Source of the DNA: Haliscomenobacter sp965225875
Lineage (GTDB): Bacteria > Bacteroidota > Bacteroidia > Chitinophagales > Saprospiraceae
Direction: 5' to 3'
Assembly: GCF_965225875.1 (NCBI RefSeq)
Contig: NZ_CBDDBS010000002.1
Location: 2,852,001 to 2,916,000, forward strand
Length of the DNA stretch: 64,000 bases
The notes under the pieces were generated by a model. It searched no databases and had not been told where the DNA came from. It was given only the letters and a program-made list of their open reading frames with translations. Positions 26,677-35,377 of the stretch are shown here, one piece after another. How positions within the stretch are numbered: the stretch's first letter is position 1; each line of letters opens with the position of its first letter. A program made the position numbers and the translations under genes.

Positions 26677-26769
26677 AGTTGAGGAGTTGAGAAGTTGAGG
26701 AGTTTAAATAGGTCGCTGAGCGGAGTCGAAGCGTCGATCTAAACTCCTCAATTGCTCAACTCCTCAACT
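26677..26769. repeat. Palindromic repeat, family A copy 4, inside parC 5' UTR
   Basis: AGTTGAGGAGTTGAG units with TTTA at the inside (26677-26706) mirror 26740-26769 with a few mismatches. The core AGGTCGCTGAGCGG...GAAGCGTCGATC is unlike other copies. Because it lies between promoter and ATG, it would form a hairpin of about 30 bp in the leader RNA. Confidence 0.75.
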
Positions 26770-26792
26770 CAACTTCTACTTGTTTTTTGAGC

Positions 26793-29417
26793 ATGGATCA
26801 ATCGAACAAAACCGCCAACGGCAACGGCCAGCTAATCAATTTGCAGGGCATGTATCAGGACTATTTCCTCGATTATGCCTCCTATGTTATTTTGGAACGT
26901 GCGGTACCCCATATCGACGACGGACTGAAACCAGTACAACGGCGCATCCTGCACGCCATGAAAGAAACCGACGACGGGCGCTTCAACAAAGTTGCCAACG
27001 TCATTGGTCTGACCATGCAATACCACCCCCACGGCGACGCCGCCATTGGCGACGCATTGGTAAACATGGGGCAAAAAGAACTCACCATAGACACCCAGGG
27101 AAACTGGGGTGATGTAGCCACCGGGGCTGGTGCCGCTGCTCCCCGTTACATCGAAGGACGTTTGACCAAGTTTGCGCTGGAGGTGATGTTTAACCCCCAA
27201 ACGACCGAGTGGCAAATGTCCTACGACGGGCGCAAACGGGAGCCCGTGACCTTACCTGCCAAATTCCCCTTGTTGCTGGCCTCGGGTACAGATGGCATTG
27301 CGGTGGGTTTGTCCACCAAAATTATGCCTCACAATTTCATTGAACTAATCAAGGCATCGATTGATATCCTCAAAGGCAAAAAAGTCCAGATTTTCCCCGA
27401 TTTCCAAACCGGGGCTATGGTCGACGTGAGCGATTACAATGGGGGTAAACGTGGGGGCAAAATCAAAATCCGTGCCCTGATCGAGAAACTAGATAAAGAC
27501 CTGCTGGCCGTCAAGGAGTTGCCCTACGGCGTAACGACCGAATCCCTGATCGAAAGCATCATTAAAGCCAACGACAAAGGGAAAATCAAGATCAAAAAGG
27601 TGGTCGACCTGACCAGTAAGGACGTAGAAGTGCAAATCGAATTGATCCCCGGCACTTCACCCGATGTCACCATTGACGCCCTCTATGCTTTTACCGATTG
27701 TGAAGTATCCATTTCGCCCAACGCCTGCGTAATCCATGAGGATAGGCCGCGCTTTATGACCGTTGAGGAAATCCTGGAGCACAATACCTTCCGCACCCGT
27801 GACCTGTTGCAAACGGAGCTGGAAATCAAATTGGGTGAGCTGTTGGAAAAATGGCACATGGCCAGTTTGGAAAAAATCTTCATCGAAAACCGGATTTACC
27901 ACCAAATTGAAGAATGTGAGAGTTGGGAGGAAGTCCTGACGACCATCGACCGCGAGTTGCGCAAATACGTGGTGACGCCAGTTGACAACCCAGGCCCAAA
28001 CGACCAGCGCATGCGCCTGATGCGCGACATCACCGAAGATGACATCGTCAAATTGACCGAAATCCGCATCAAACGCATCTCCAAATACAATACCTTCAAA
28101 GCGGATGAGCACATTGCCGCCCTGGAAGCGGAAATGGAGCAAGTGCGCTACGATTTGGAGCACATCACCGATTTTACGATTGCCTATTACAAACGTTTGT
28201 TGGAAAAATATGGCAAAGGCCGCGAACGCCGCACCAAAATCACTTCCTTCGAATATATTCAGGCCACCGAAGTAGTCGCCAACAACGCCAAGCTGTTTGT
28301 CAATTACACCGAGGGTTTTATTGGCTTTGGTTTGAAAAAAGACGAAAACAACGTCTTTGTTTCTGAGTGTTCCGACATCGATGACATCATTGTCTTCCGC
28401 GCCGATGGCCGCTTCATGGTCAAACGAATCGCGGACAAGGTTTTTGTGGGCAAAGACATCATCCACGCCGCCGTTTGGAAGAAAAATGACGAACGGACGA
28501 CTTACAATCTGGTCTACTCCGATGGCGCCAATGGCCGCACTTTCGCCAAACGTTTCAACGTTACGGCCATCACGAGGGACAAGGAATATGTGTTGACTTC
28601 AGAAGCCAAGGGCTCAAAACTACTCTACTTCACGGCAAACCCAAATGGGGAGGCGGAAGTGGTCAACATCCAACTGACCCAGGCCTCTACGGCAAAGAAA
28701 AAAATGTTCGATTACGACTTCAAAGAACTCGCCATCAAAGGCCGTAGCTCGCAGGGTAATCTCATCACCAAATATCCTGTCCGAAAAGTCAGTTTGAAAG
28801 AAGCTGGCCGTTCCACCATTGGGGCATTGAAAGTGTACATCGACGACGTGAGTGGCCGCCTGAACAACGATGGCCGTGGTCGGCTGTTGGGTGAATTTGA
28901 TACTGGCGAACTGATGTTCATCCTCTTCAAGGACGGTACCTACGAAATGGCCGAACTGGACATGACCCGTCGTTTTAACCTTGTCGAGTTGTACCACCTT
29001 GGCAAATTTGATCCCGAAATGGTAATCAGCGCGGTACACTACGATGGAAACAAGGGCCTGACGATGGTCAAACGCTTCCGGGTAGAAACCACCAAACTCA
29101 AGGAACGCTTCAGCTACCTGACCGACCACAAGGATTCGCGGCTCCTCTTTGCGACTATCGAGACCAATCCACAGGTGCGCTACTCGATGAAACTGAAGAA
29201 CAAAAAAATGCAAGGCGAGCTCAATCTGGCCGACTTCATTGATGTAAAAGGTTGGAAAGCCCTGGGCAATAAATTGAGTGATCAGAAACTAACGGAGGTA
29301 GAACTCATTCCTCCTGCTGATAAACCCGCAGAAAAACCTGCTGAGGTAATGCCTGATAAGCTGCATGCAGGTGATAGCATCGAGTTTGATGTGGATGGAC
29401 AAACGAAGTTGTTTTAA
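26793..29417 (+). CDS. parC: DNA gyrase/topoisomerase IV subunit A
   Basis: This is the breakage-reunion subunit of a type IIA topoisomerase. It has 874 aa from ATG 26793, a length usual for Bacteroidota ParC/GyrA-like proteins. The winged-helix and tower domains span about residues 25-480. The catalytic Tyr119 lies in AAPRYIEGR, and VIGLTMQYHPHGDAAI contains the quinolone-region helix. The C-terminal beta-pinwheel (about 490-820) lacks an obvious GyrA box, which fits topoisomerase IV. The Pro/Glu-rich tail (PADKPAEKPAEV) is variable. A TTG at 26787 is an in-frame alternative start. parE is not in this window. Confidence 0.92.
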   Translation: MDQSNKTANGNGQLINLQGMYQDYFLDYASYVILERAVPHIDDGLKPVQRRILHAMKETDDGRFNKVANVIGLTMQYHPHGDAAIGDALVNMGQKELTIDTQGNWGDVATGAGAAAPRYIEGRLTKFALEVMFNPQTTEWQMSYDGRKREPVTLPAKFPLLLASGTDGIAVGLSTKIMPHNFIELIKASIDILKGKKVQIFPDFQTGAMVDVSDYNGGKRGGKIKIRALIEKLDKDLLAVKELPYGVTTESLIESIIKANDKGKIKIKKVVDLTSKDVEVQIELIPGTSPDVTIDALYAFTDCEVSISPNACVIHEDRPRFMTVEEILEHNTFRTRDLLQTELEIKLGELLEKWHMASLEKIFIENRIYHQIEECESWEEVLTTIDRELRKYVVTPVDNPGPNDQRMRLMRDITEDDIVKLTEIRIKRISKYNTFKADEHIAALEAEMEQVRYDLEHITDFTIAYYKRLLEKYGKGRERRTKITSFEYIQATEVVANNAKLFVNYTEGFIGFGLKKDENNVFVSECSDIDDIIVFRADGRFMVKRIADKVFVGKDIIHAAVWKKNDERTTYNLVYSDGANGRTFAKRFNVTAITRDKEYVLTSEAKGSKLLYFTANPNGEAEVVNIQLTQASTAKKKMFDYDFKELAIKGRSSQGNLITKYPVRKVSLKEAGRSTIGALKVYIDDVSGRLNNDGRGRLLGEFDTGELMFILFKDGTYEMAELDMTRRFNLVELYHLGKFDPEMVISAVHYDGNKGLTMVKRFRVETTKLKERFSYLTDHKDSRLLFATIETNPQVRYSMKLKNKKMQGELNLADFIDVKGWKALGNKLSDQKLTEVELIPPADKPAEKPAEVMPDKLHAGDSIEFDVDGQTKLF

Positions 29418-29901
29418 TCCACACCATTTCACCCAGGGCACAAGTCGTTTTTTTTACCACAAAGAAAAAAAAGAGGGCACAAAGGACACAAAGTTAGACG
29501 TTGACAACGCTTCGCTTTGTGTTCCTTGTATCCTCTTTTTTCTTTTCAGGGGTAAGGGCGGCTAGATGAATGCCGGTGATGGGCGGGACAAAATCTTTTT
29601 TGTGGTCGAATTCCTAGCGTTGGATGTAGGCGAGGATGATGCCGATTTTTATGGAGGTGGGTTTGGATGTTTTAAATAAGTACTTTGAAGTTAAAAGTTG
29701 TGGGGAGAAATAGGGATTTGCAAGTTTTTTAAATGGGTCTTGCTGAAATTATAGGGTCGAATTGTGGTCAATGATTACGACTACAAGAAGTTGGCAATTT
29801 GGAAGCACTAACCTGTTTACCCATCCTTAACTTAAGACAAAGCACAAGGTTTCAACTATCACTAAATAACCAATTTCTTTCAGCTGTTATAATGCATAGT
29901 T
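29418..29901. other. 484-bp intergenic stretch
   Basis: The first part holds the family C repeat at 29448-29547, which can act as the parC terminator. From about 29560 the sequence becomes AT-rich and shows no convincing gene on either strand. It marks the boundary into the accessory stretch that follows. Confidence 0.6.
29448..29547. repeat. Family C inverted repeat copy 1 (parC terminator candidate)
   Basis: ACCACAAAGAAAAAAAAGAG and the following GGCACAAAGGACACAAAG are mirrored by CTTTGTGTTCCTTGTATCCT and a TTTTTTCTTTT run. The loop GACGTTGACAACGCTTCG is shared exactly with the copy at 37114-37210. It lies 30 bp past the parC stop. Confidence 0.75.
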
Positions 29902-31209
29902 TTAATCAAGCCCCATTTTTTTTTCTAAATATTTTGTTAAAAGGTCAAAAGCAACATCGCCAATTTTTTCCCCAATTTTCAATACGAAATTTTTCAACTT
30001 ACTTGTTGCTGCTTTCTTGTCTTTTGAAGATATTTCTGAATCTTTCATTTCATAGAGCGCGGAAATAAGTTCAGCAAATTGGGCTTTACTTACGGAATAT
30101 TCCTGAATCATTTCTTTTAGCTGGTTATCTTCTTTAGTAAATACAACCGAGCCGTTGAATTCTTTAGCTACTACACCTTCAACTTTGCTGATTATTTGGG
30201 GGTTAATATTTATTTGAAGATTGTCAATTTTTCTATCAATTATTAAATCGACAATTCCAGTAATATTAGGAACCAAAGATTCAATTTTTTTATTCAGTTC
30301 ATTTCCTAAATGTTCTTCTAGTAACTCTGATTCTAGATTTTGTTTGATTGAAAGTAAACGTCTTTCTTTATCTTGCTTTAAGTCTAAAAAAATTCTTTTA
30401 GCTTCCTTTATATGTTTTGTAATTAAGTATGATACCCTTTCTCTTGGGATATCATTATTTATAAGAATTTCAGCTGCTGCTTCAGGGTTATTTAGACAAA
30501 GCTCCATAAACTTTGTAAAGTCATCAAACATTTTATACAGGTCTTCATGTTTAATTTCAGCAGTTTCTGAATAAAGAGTGCAGGTTATTCCATGTTTTGT
30601 TCTGTTTTGAGTTATGTTAATGATTTTATTTGTTACAGTTGAAATAAAGTCTTTAAATAGGATAATAAACTTGTCAAGTTCTGTACTTCCAAACTTGTCA
30701 TTTGGTATATAAAATCTTAGCAATAGCCCTTGAGAAACATTATCAATAAAGTTTTGTGATGAAATTTCAAGATCAACTAGAGTTTCGTATATAGCAATAT
30801 TTAAGTCCAACCTGTTGAACTTATCTATTAAGTCTTTAAGTTTAGGGTCAAATTCGGTTTTTTGATTTTTTGCTTCATCTGGACTTACGTAACCATCATT
30901 AAAATTAAAGTAGCCGTGATAATTATCTGAATAAACAAAAATTATGTGCCTTTTTTTTAAAATATTTTGAATAAGGCGTTTTGAAACATCTGAATACTCT
31001 TTGTCTAAAAAATAGCCCAATATATGTTCAGTAAATTTTCCAACGATAACAATTTCATCCTTATGGTCATTTTCTAGAATCACACAAATAGATTCCCAAT
31101 TAGAAATACTAGATTTTAAAACCTTTTTCGTAATATAGAAATCATTCGCTTGAAAAAATGTATAAGTAGGACCTCTATCTATATTATCAAGAATTAATGC
31201 TTGTTTCAT
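29902..31209 (-). CDS. Unrecognised 435-aa protein in AT-rich accessory segment
   Basis: The protein is soluble and rich in Lys, Ile, Asn and Asp, unlike neighbouring proteins. No family was recognised. The N-terminal 120 residues look like an alpha/beta domain (VILENDHKDEIVIVGKF, RHIIFVYSDNYHGYF). The middle (about 190-260) is also mixed. Residues 260-340 are strongly helical and charged, consistent with a coiled coil (RIFLDLKQDKERRLLSIKQN). The C-terminus has an amphipathic helix (GEKIGDVAFDLLTKYLEKK). The coding region is markedly AT-rich compared with parC upstream, a sign of horizontal transfer. Start ATG 31209. A role in defence or stress is possible but unsupported. Confidence 0.65.
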   Translation of the reverse strand: MKQALILDNIDRGPTYTFFQANDFYITKKVLKSSISNWESICVILENDHKDEIVIVGKFTEHILGYFLDKEYSDVSKRLIQNILKKRHIIFVYSDNYHGYFNFNDGYVSPDEAKNQKTEFDPKLKDLIDKFNRLDLNIAIYETLVDLEISSQNFIDNVSQGLLLRFYIPNDKFGSTELDKFIILFKDFISTVTNKIINITQNRTKHGITCTLYSETAEIKHEDLYKMFDDFTKFMELCLNNPEAAAEILINNDIPRERVSYLITKHIKEAKRIFLDLKQDKERRLLSIKQNLESELLEEHLGNELNKKIESLVPNITGIVDLIIDRKIDNLQININPQIISKVEGVVAKEFNGSVVFTKEDNQLKEMIQEYSVSKAQFAELISALYEMKDSEISSKDKKAATSKLKNFVLKIGEKIGDVAFDLLTKYLEKKMGLD

Positions 31210-31454
31210 TGTTGTGTCTTTATAAATTACAAATAATAGGGTTTATTCCCAATTTTCTCCACCCATCTAGCTAACTCCTTGTTATAGTTTTAATGGGCAA
31301 CAAGATGTTTAAAGTAACAAGAAAAAATCCAAATTAGTTCCTTTATGTATGATATATTTTCAAGTTATCAGCAAAAATCTTTTCAGTCATTTTTTCGTGA
31401 CATCCTTTTATTAATTTGATTATGACATTTTTATTTCAAAACCGTTCCAAAAAA

Positions 31455-31769
31455 TCATTTCTCAAACCTTCCAAACATCTCCTTTAATTCCTCAATCCCC
31501 TGTTTAATCTCCTTCAATTCGTTTTTGATTGCTTCCAGGTCTTCATTTTCCACCGTTTTTGGCACTGCATCAAAACTAACGCCATATTCATCAGAGAGCA
31601 AAACCAACAAACGTTGGAATGAGCGATCACTTTTTCCATTCAGTGCTTTACTAATTGCGGCTTGGGTAAGCCCCAGTTTTTCGGCCAGTTGCTGCTGATC
31701 GAGATTCAATGATTTGATCGCTGTTTTGGCCCGCTCATGTAAAGATTTGGAAAAATTTTGCTCACCCAT
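31455..31769 (-). CDS. XRE-family helix-turn-helix regulator with C-terminal coiled coil
   Basis: The 104-aa protein has an HTH of the Cro/CI type at about residues 18-70 (QQQLAEKLGLTQAAISKALN). A heptad-like coiled coil ends it (EAIKNELKEIKQGIEELKEM), suited to dimerisation. I use ATG 31769 (MGEQNF). The frame is open to an ATG at 31847, but the extra 26 residues are hydrophobic and cross the putative divergent promoter. It is divergent from the 31891-32848 gene pair and probably represses it and itself through a GGAA-N5-TTCC palindrome at 31833. Confidence 0.85.
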   Translation of the reverse strand: MGEQNFSKSLHERAKTAIKSLNLDQQQLAEKLGLTQAAISKALNGKSDRSFQRLLVLLSDEYGVSFDAVPKTVENEDLEAIKNELKEIKQGIEELKEMFGRFEK

Positions 31770-31813
31770 ATGGAATAAAATGAAAAAATAGTCTAAAAAA
31801 TAAAACTCTCTTT

Positions 31814-31845
31814 TATTTTTGCCCTGGTTAAAGGAACTGTTTTCC
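31814..31845 (+). promoter_or_regulatory. Promoter -7 box and adjacent palindromic operator
   Basis: TATTTTTG (31814-31821) fits TAnnTTTG. GGAACTGTTTTCC (31833-31845) is a GGAA-N5-TTCC palindrome just downstream, in the position where a repressor would block initiation. The candidate binder is the divergent XRE regulator. No clear -33 element was found. Confidence 0.45.
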
Positions 31846-31890
31846 AAAATAACACATTTATTTCTTCATTCCCCCTAACTAATTTCCCCT

Positions 31891-32418
31891 ATGAATGCTG
31901 TGACTAAAAAATACCAGCCTATTAGTGAACCTCCAATGCCGCAGCCAAAAGGCCGTGGGCCAGTCTTGCTTTTTTTCTTAATGCTGACTATCTTGGGGTT
32001 TTATGCACATTGGAAAGGTGTGGATTTTCTTGTGGTGGACGAATCGGGAAACGTCCAGATTTCACCACAGCGACAAAAAGAGTTGCAAAAGCGGCTCAAA
32101 CAAGTCCGAAAGGCTAAGCAATATGTACTGTTGGCAACCATAGATGGATACTATCCTTGTTTCAATTGTGGCCAAGATTCGCTCATTTACCTGCATAAAG
32201 GAGAGGTCTGGAAATACGGTGTAACCTATGGTAATGCGCGTTATAGCAATGCTTGGCTGTCCAGAATGAATCTTATTTCACAAACGGAATACTGGGGCAA
32301 CCTTGAGGATTGCCTTATACAAGAAGCCAATAAAATCTACAACTATGCTACCCTTCCGGAGAACCTGAAAAGGGCTAGGCCATTGATTCGGCCTCCGGGA
32401 AACAAAGTAGACCGATAA
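31891..32418 (+). CDS. Single-TM protein, unrecognised (weak GIY-YIG-like resemblance)
   Basis: The 175-aa protein has a Pro-rich N-terminus, one hydrophobic helix at about residues 25-42 (GPVLLFFLMLTILGFYAH) and a soluble domain after it. A Cys-x2-Cys pair lies in YYPCFNCGQDS. The stretch LIYLHKGEVWKYGVTYG, followed by ARYSNAW, an Glu in LIQEANKIYNY and an Asn in PPGNK, has the order seen in GIY-YIG-like domains (Tyr-Gly, Arg, Glu, Asn). That is only a pattern guess. It is cotranscribed with 32429-32848 and divergent from the XRE regulator. Confidence 0.7.
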   Translation: MNAVTKKYQPISEPPMPQPKGRGPVLLFFLMLTILGFYAHWKGVDFLVVDESGNVQISPQRQKELQKRLKQVRKAKQYVLLATIDGYYPCFNCGQDSLIYLHKGEVWKYGVTYGNARYSNAWLSRMNLISQTEYWGNLEDCLIQEANKIYNYATLPENLKRARPLIRPPGNKVDR

Positions 32419-32428
32419 AACTAAAACT

Positions 32429-32848
32429 ATGCGAGACCCATTTGTTGTATCCAGCATCAGCTGGCGCGAGGTGCCCCTTGAAGTGGCCATCGATAATGTT
32501 GTCAGTATAGAAGAACTATTAAAAGCCAAGATACAGCTCAGCGATTATGGTGACATTGCTGGAGTGGCTTTCATTTATGTGATTGAACAGGAGGAGGATT
32601 TCTACCAGGATGGTTTCAGCTACCGACCCAAGCTTAAAGAAATTCATACCCAAATACGCCTCTCTTACCACGAAGTCCAAAAATCTACCCCACAAGAAGT
32701 GCTGCACATGATGGCGGCGAAGTACATCGAAACCATGCAGCAGTGGCTGCCCAAGAAGAAGATTGCCAATTTTGACTGGAAGCGTTTTGTCAAGGATGTG
32801 CAAGATGTATTTGAACAGCAAGGGTGGTTAGCGGCCGTGGAGGCTTAG
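32429..32848 (+). CDS. Unrecognised 139-aa partner of 31891-32418
   Basis: The soluble 139-aa protein begins 10 bp after the preceding gene, so the two form a transcription unit. It has a mixed alpha/beta N-terminal region (IEELLKAKIQLSDYGDI, AGVAFIYVIEQEED) and a helical C-terminal half (EVLHMMAAKYIETMQQW, FVKDVQDVFEQQGW). No family was recognised. Its TAG stop (32846-32848) overlaps the target duplication of the IS element that follows, so the gene is intact but its 3' UTR and terminator are displaced by 1.5 kb. Confidence 0.7.
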   Translation: MRDPFVVSSISWREVPLEVAIDNVVSIEELLKAKIQLSDYGDIAGVAFIYVIEQEEDFYQDGFSYRPKLKEIHTQIRLSYHEVQKSTPQEVLHMMAAKYIETMQQWLPKKKIANFDWKRFVKDVQDVFEQQGWLAAVEA

Positions 32849-32850
32849 AT

Positions 32851-34374
32851 AGTCGACCCTGACGAAGTCAGAATCGACTAATACCTTGCTGTAAATCAAA
32901 GGCATAGAATTTGTATATTAAGAATAAAGCGGTATATTTCTATTAAGAATCGTGAGTTTTAGGTCAAAAACTGGGAGAAATGTTAGGACGCTTAGGGCCT
33001 GGCAAAGGCGAAATACGACTCGAAACGCTACTCGATATGAATCATGACCTGGTGATTCTATCCAAAGAACTAGACTGGAAATGGCTGGAAGCGGAGCTTT
33101 CGCCTTTTTATGCTGACCAAGGTCGTCCCAGCGTTCCGATTCGAAAAATAGCTGGGTTGCTTATCCTCAAGCAATTGTTCAATGAGTCGGATGAATCAGT
33201 GATTGCGCGGTGGATCGAGAATCCGTATTGGCAATATTTCACGGGTGAGACCTATTTTCAAAAGCGGAAACCATTCGATCCGACCGATTTTGTACTGTTC
33301 CGCAAAAGGGTCGGCGAATCAGGAGTGGAGAAAATCCTGACCTTGAGTGTGAAGGTGCACAAGGGGGAAGAAAAAGCGGAGATGGTCCAAATGGACACCA
33401 CAGTTCAGGAGAAAAACATCACCTATCCCACTGATCAAAAATTAGCGTCAAAAATTCTGTTTTGGACTCGTCGCATCGCCAAGAGCAGCGAAATTAAGTT
33501 GAAGCAAACCTACGACAAGGAAGAAAAGCGGCTGCGCCGTCAGATCACAGTACCCAGTCGGCAGAAAGGTCTTGAACAAAAACGAAGGGCTGCCCTGAAA
33601 CGATTAAGGACCATTGCAGGGCGCTTAATGCGGGAGGTGGAATCTGAATTACCGGATTCATTACGAGAACATTATGCGCCTTACCTCTCGTTTTTTAAAG
33701 ATCTACTAAAGCAAAAGCGGAGCGACAAAAACAAGTGCTACTCCATTCATGAACCCCAGGTGAGTTGTATTGCCAAAGGTAAAGCGCATAAAAAGTATGA
33801 GTTTGGCTGCAAAGTATCGGTTAGCCGAACAGTAAAAAAAGGGGTAATTGTAGCCATGAAGTGCTTTGAGGGCAATCCCTATGATGGAGATACGATTGAA
33901 CCTACTCTGGAACAACTGGAACGAATCGTTAAGCCCTTGGGAGGCGAACGGCCCAAAAAGGTCATCTATGATCGAGGAGGAAAAGGTCGGTCCAAAATTG
34001 GGGACACACAGGTATTAATCCCTTCAAACGGATCGAGTAAGGTGAGTGCAAAGGAGAAGAAAATACTCCAACAATTATTCCGATCCAGAGCCGCCATCGA
34101 ACCGACCATTGGCCATCTGAAAAGCGATTTTGGCCTGGAGCGTAACTTCTTGAGCGGAACCCTGGGGGATGCCTTCAATGCTTTGATGGCTGGCGCTGCT
34201 TACAACTTCAGAATCCGCCTCAGAGAGATCAGGGCACTTATTTTTTACACCTGGGAGGGCTTGTGCTGCCTCGTTAGATGCTTCGCTACGCCAATTTTGG
34301 GCTGGAGATGAAGTTCTTCACAACAGAGCTTCTAAACAAGTCCTATTGGGGAATAGGGTTTCTCAGGGTCGACT
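32851..34374 (+). mobile_element. IS5-like insertion sequence with 4-bp target duplication
   Basis: The element is about 1524 bp. The left end is AGTCGACCCTGA (32851) and the right end TCAGGGTCGACT (34374), giving an inverted repeat of at least 12 bp. AGAT occurs immediately outside both ends (32847-32850 and 34375-34378), a 4-bp target site duplication. One complete transposase gene lies inside. Both ends and the duplication are intact, suggesting a fairly recent insertion. Confidence 0.85.
32980..34311 (+). CDS. IS5-family-like DDE transposase
   Basis: The 443-aa transposase carries the catalytic triad Asp139 (QMDTT), Asp331 (VIYDRGGKG) and Glu374 (IEPTIGHLKSDFGLERN). The N-terminal DUF772-type segment (RPSVPIRKIAGLLILKQL, ARWIENPYWQYFTGE) is typical of IS5-group enzymes of 440-500 aa. 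A Lys/Arg-rich helical insertion lies at about residues 175-250. It is complete with no frameshift. ATG 32980 follows GGGAG. It sits within the element at 32851-34374, and the intact frame suggests it may be active. Confidence 0.9.
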   Translation: MLGRLGPGKGEIRLETLLDMNHDLVILSKELDWKWLEAELSPFYADQGRPSVPIRKIAGLLILKQLFNESDESVIARWIENPYWQYFTGETYFQKRKPFDPTDFVLFRKRVGESGVEKILTLSVKVHKGEEKAEMVQMDTTVQEKNITYPTDQKLASKILFWTRRIAKSSEIKLKQTYDKEEKRLRRQITVPSRQKGLEQKRRAALKRLRTIAGRLMREVESELPDSLREHYAPYLSFFKDLLKQKRSDKNKCYSIHEPQVSCIAKGKAHKKYEFGCKVSVSRTVKKGVIVAMKCFEGNPYDGDTIEPTLEQLERIVKPLGGERPKKVIYDRGGKGRSKIGDTQVLIPSNGSSKVSAKEKKILQQLFRSRAAIEPTIGHLKSDFGLERNFLSGTLGDAFNALMAGAAYNFRIRLREIRALIFYTWEGLCCLVRCFATPILGWR

Positions 34375-34396
34375 AGATAATAAACAGTTCGCAGTA

Positions 34397-34447
34397 GATT
34401 TTTCCCTGCAATTTCGCCATGAAAAAACGAAATTGCAGGGAAAAATC
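34397..34447. terminator. Perfect 20-bp hairpin, bidirectional terminator
   Basis: GATTTTTCCCTGCAATTTCG (34397-34416) is exactly mirrored at 34428-34447 around an 11-nt loop. A/T-rich arms give T-runs in both directions. It serves the convergent 34463-35221 gene. Before the IS arrived it lay 22 bp after the 32429-32848 stop. Confidence 0.75.
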
Positions 34448-34462
34448 TCCATCCCCCTGTAC

Positions 34463-35221
34463 TCACTCCACTCCATTCACCAATTTCACCTTGTACCGAT
34501 ACCCTCCTTTAAACAAATCCAGCGACTTCAACACTTCCCTCGTTTTTTTGCTCACCCAAAACGTAGCCGTTGAATTGTACTGGCCGTAATCGATCTGGAG
34601 TTTCCAGGTATCCACGCGTTGGCCTCCGGCGAGGTCGAGCATTTCACTGCCAATCACTTTGTAGAGGTAATATTGGGGGCCTCCCTTACTGCCAGGGTGA
34701 TAAAAATTGACGGCAAAGGTTTTGCCTTCCTTAAAAGGCAGGAGTGCCAGGATTTCCAAGTCCAGCTCCCAATTCAGGGTGGGTTCTGACAAGGGGATCT
34801 GCCAAGCCTTGCGGGTATTGTTGGCGACACTGTCGGCACCAATGATGCGGCCGGCTTCAAAATTGTAGGCCTCGATGCCTCGTGGGGATTTGGCGTAGTG
34901 GTAAATGGGCTTGAACGTAGCTTTTTCCGATACTGAATAAATGCTGCGGTTGAAGAGGGTATCTTGCCCCTGCCAATCTTGCTTTACCACAATTATCTCT
35001 TTGCCCTGACGGGTCTCCAGGCTGAGCTCACGCGTCCAGAGGAAGAGGTTGCGGATCCGTGCGGGGTCAGTGCTGTGCACAGAAACCAGGTACTGACTTT
35101 TGGCCGATTTGAGGTTTTGGGTGAGTAGATCCTGCTTGTCGATGTGGATGGTATCTACTTGTTGGGCAGCCATTTGGGCTACAAAAAAGAAACAAAAAAC
35201 AACAGTCGGGTAAATTTTCAT
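34463..35221 (-). CDS. Secreted DUF3108-like protein
   Basis: The 252-aa protein has an N-terminal signal peptide (FFFVAQMAAQ at about residues 11-20). The rest is beta-rich. The final part (KLQIDYGQYNSTATFWVSKKTREVLKS) resembles DUF3108-type lipocalin-like periplasmic proteins of Bacteroidota, in which a strand pair of the type FWVSKKT-REVLK is typical. The function is unknown. I take ATG 35221; a TTG at 35239 adds six residues. It is monocistronic, with a strong hairpin shared with the region at 34397. Confidence 0.65.
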   Translation of the reverse strand: MKIYPTVVFCFFFVAQMAAQQVDTIHIDKQDLLTQNLKSAKSQYLVSVHSTDPARIRNLFLWTRELSLETRQGKEIIVVKQDWQGQDTLFNRSIYSVSEKATFKPIYHYAKSPRGIEAYNFEAGRIIGADSVANNTRKAWQIPLSEPTLNWELDLEILALLPFKEGKTFAVNFYHPGSKGGPQYYLYKVIGSEMLDLAGGQRVDTWKLQIDYGQYNSTATFWVSKKTREVLKSLDLFKGGYRYKVKLVNGVE

Positions 35222-35377
35222 CGTGCTTTTTGTGTACAAAACTCTACGCAGGCCAGGGCAATTCCAAATCCAAATGATGAAGCCCTGCTGTGTTTACACG
35301 AACGCAGTTGATGCCGGATGAATGCGGTTCATCATTCAACATTTTTCCTATTCATTTTCTAAGCGTATTTTCCGCAG

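Noticed and set aside
29560..29901. Short open frames in the spacer after parC
   Set aside because: They are short, AT-rich and show no recognisable motif or good start.
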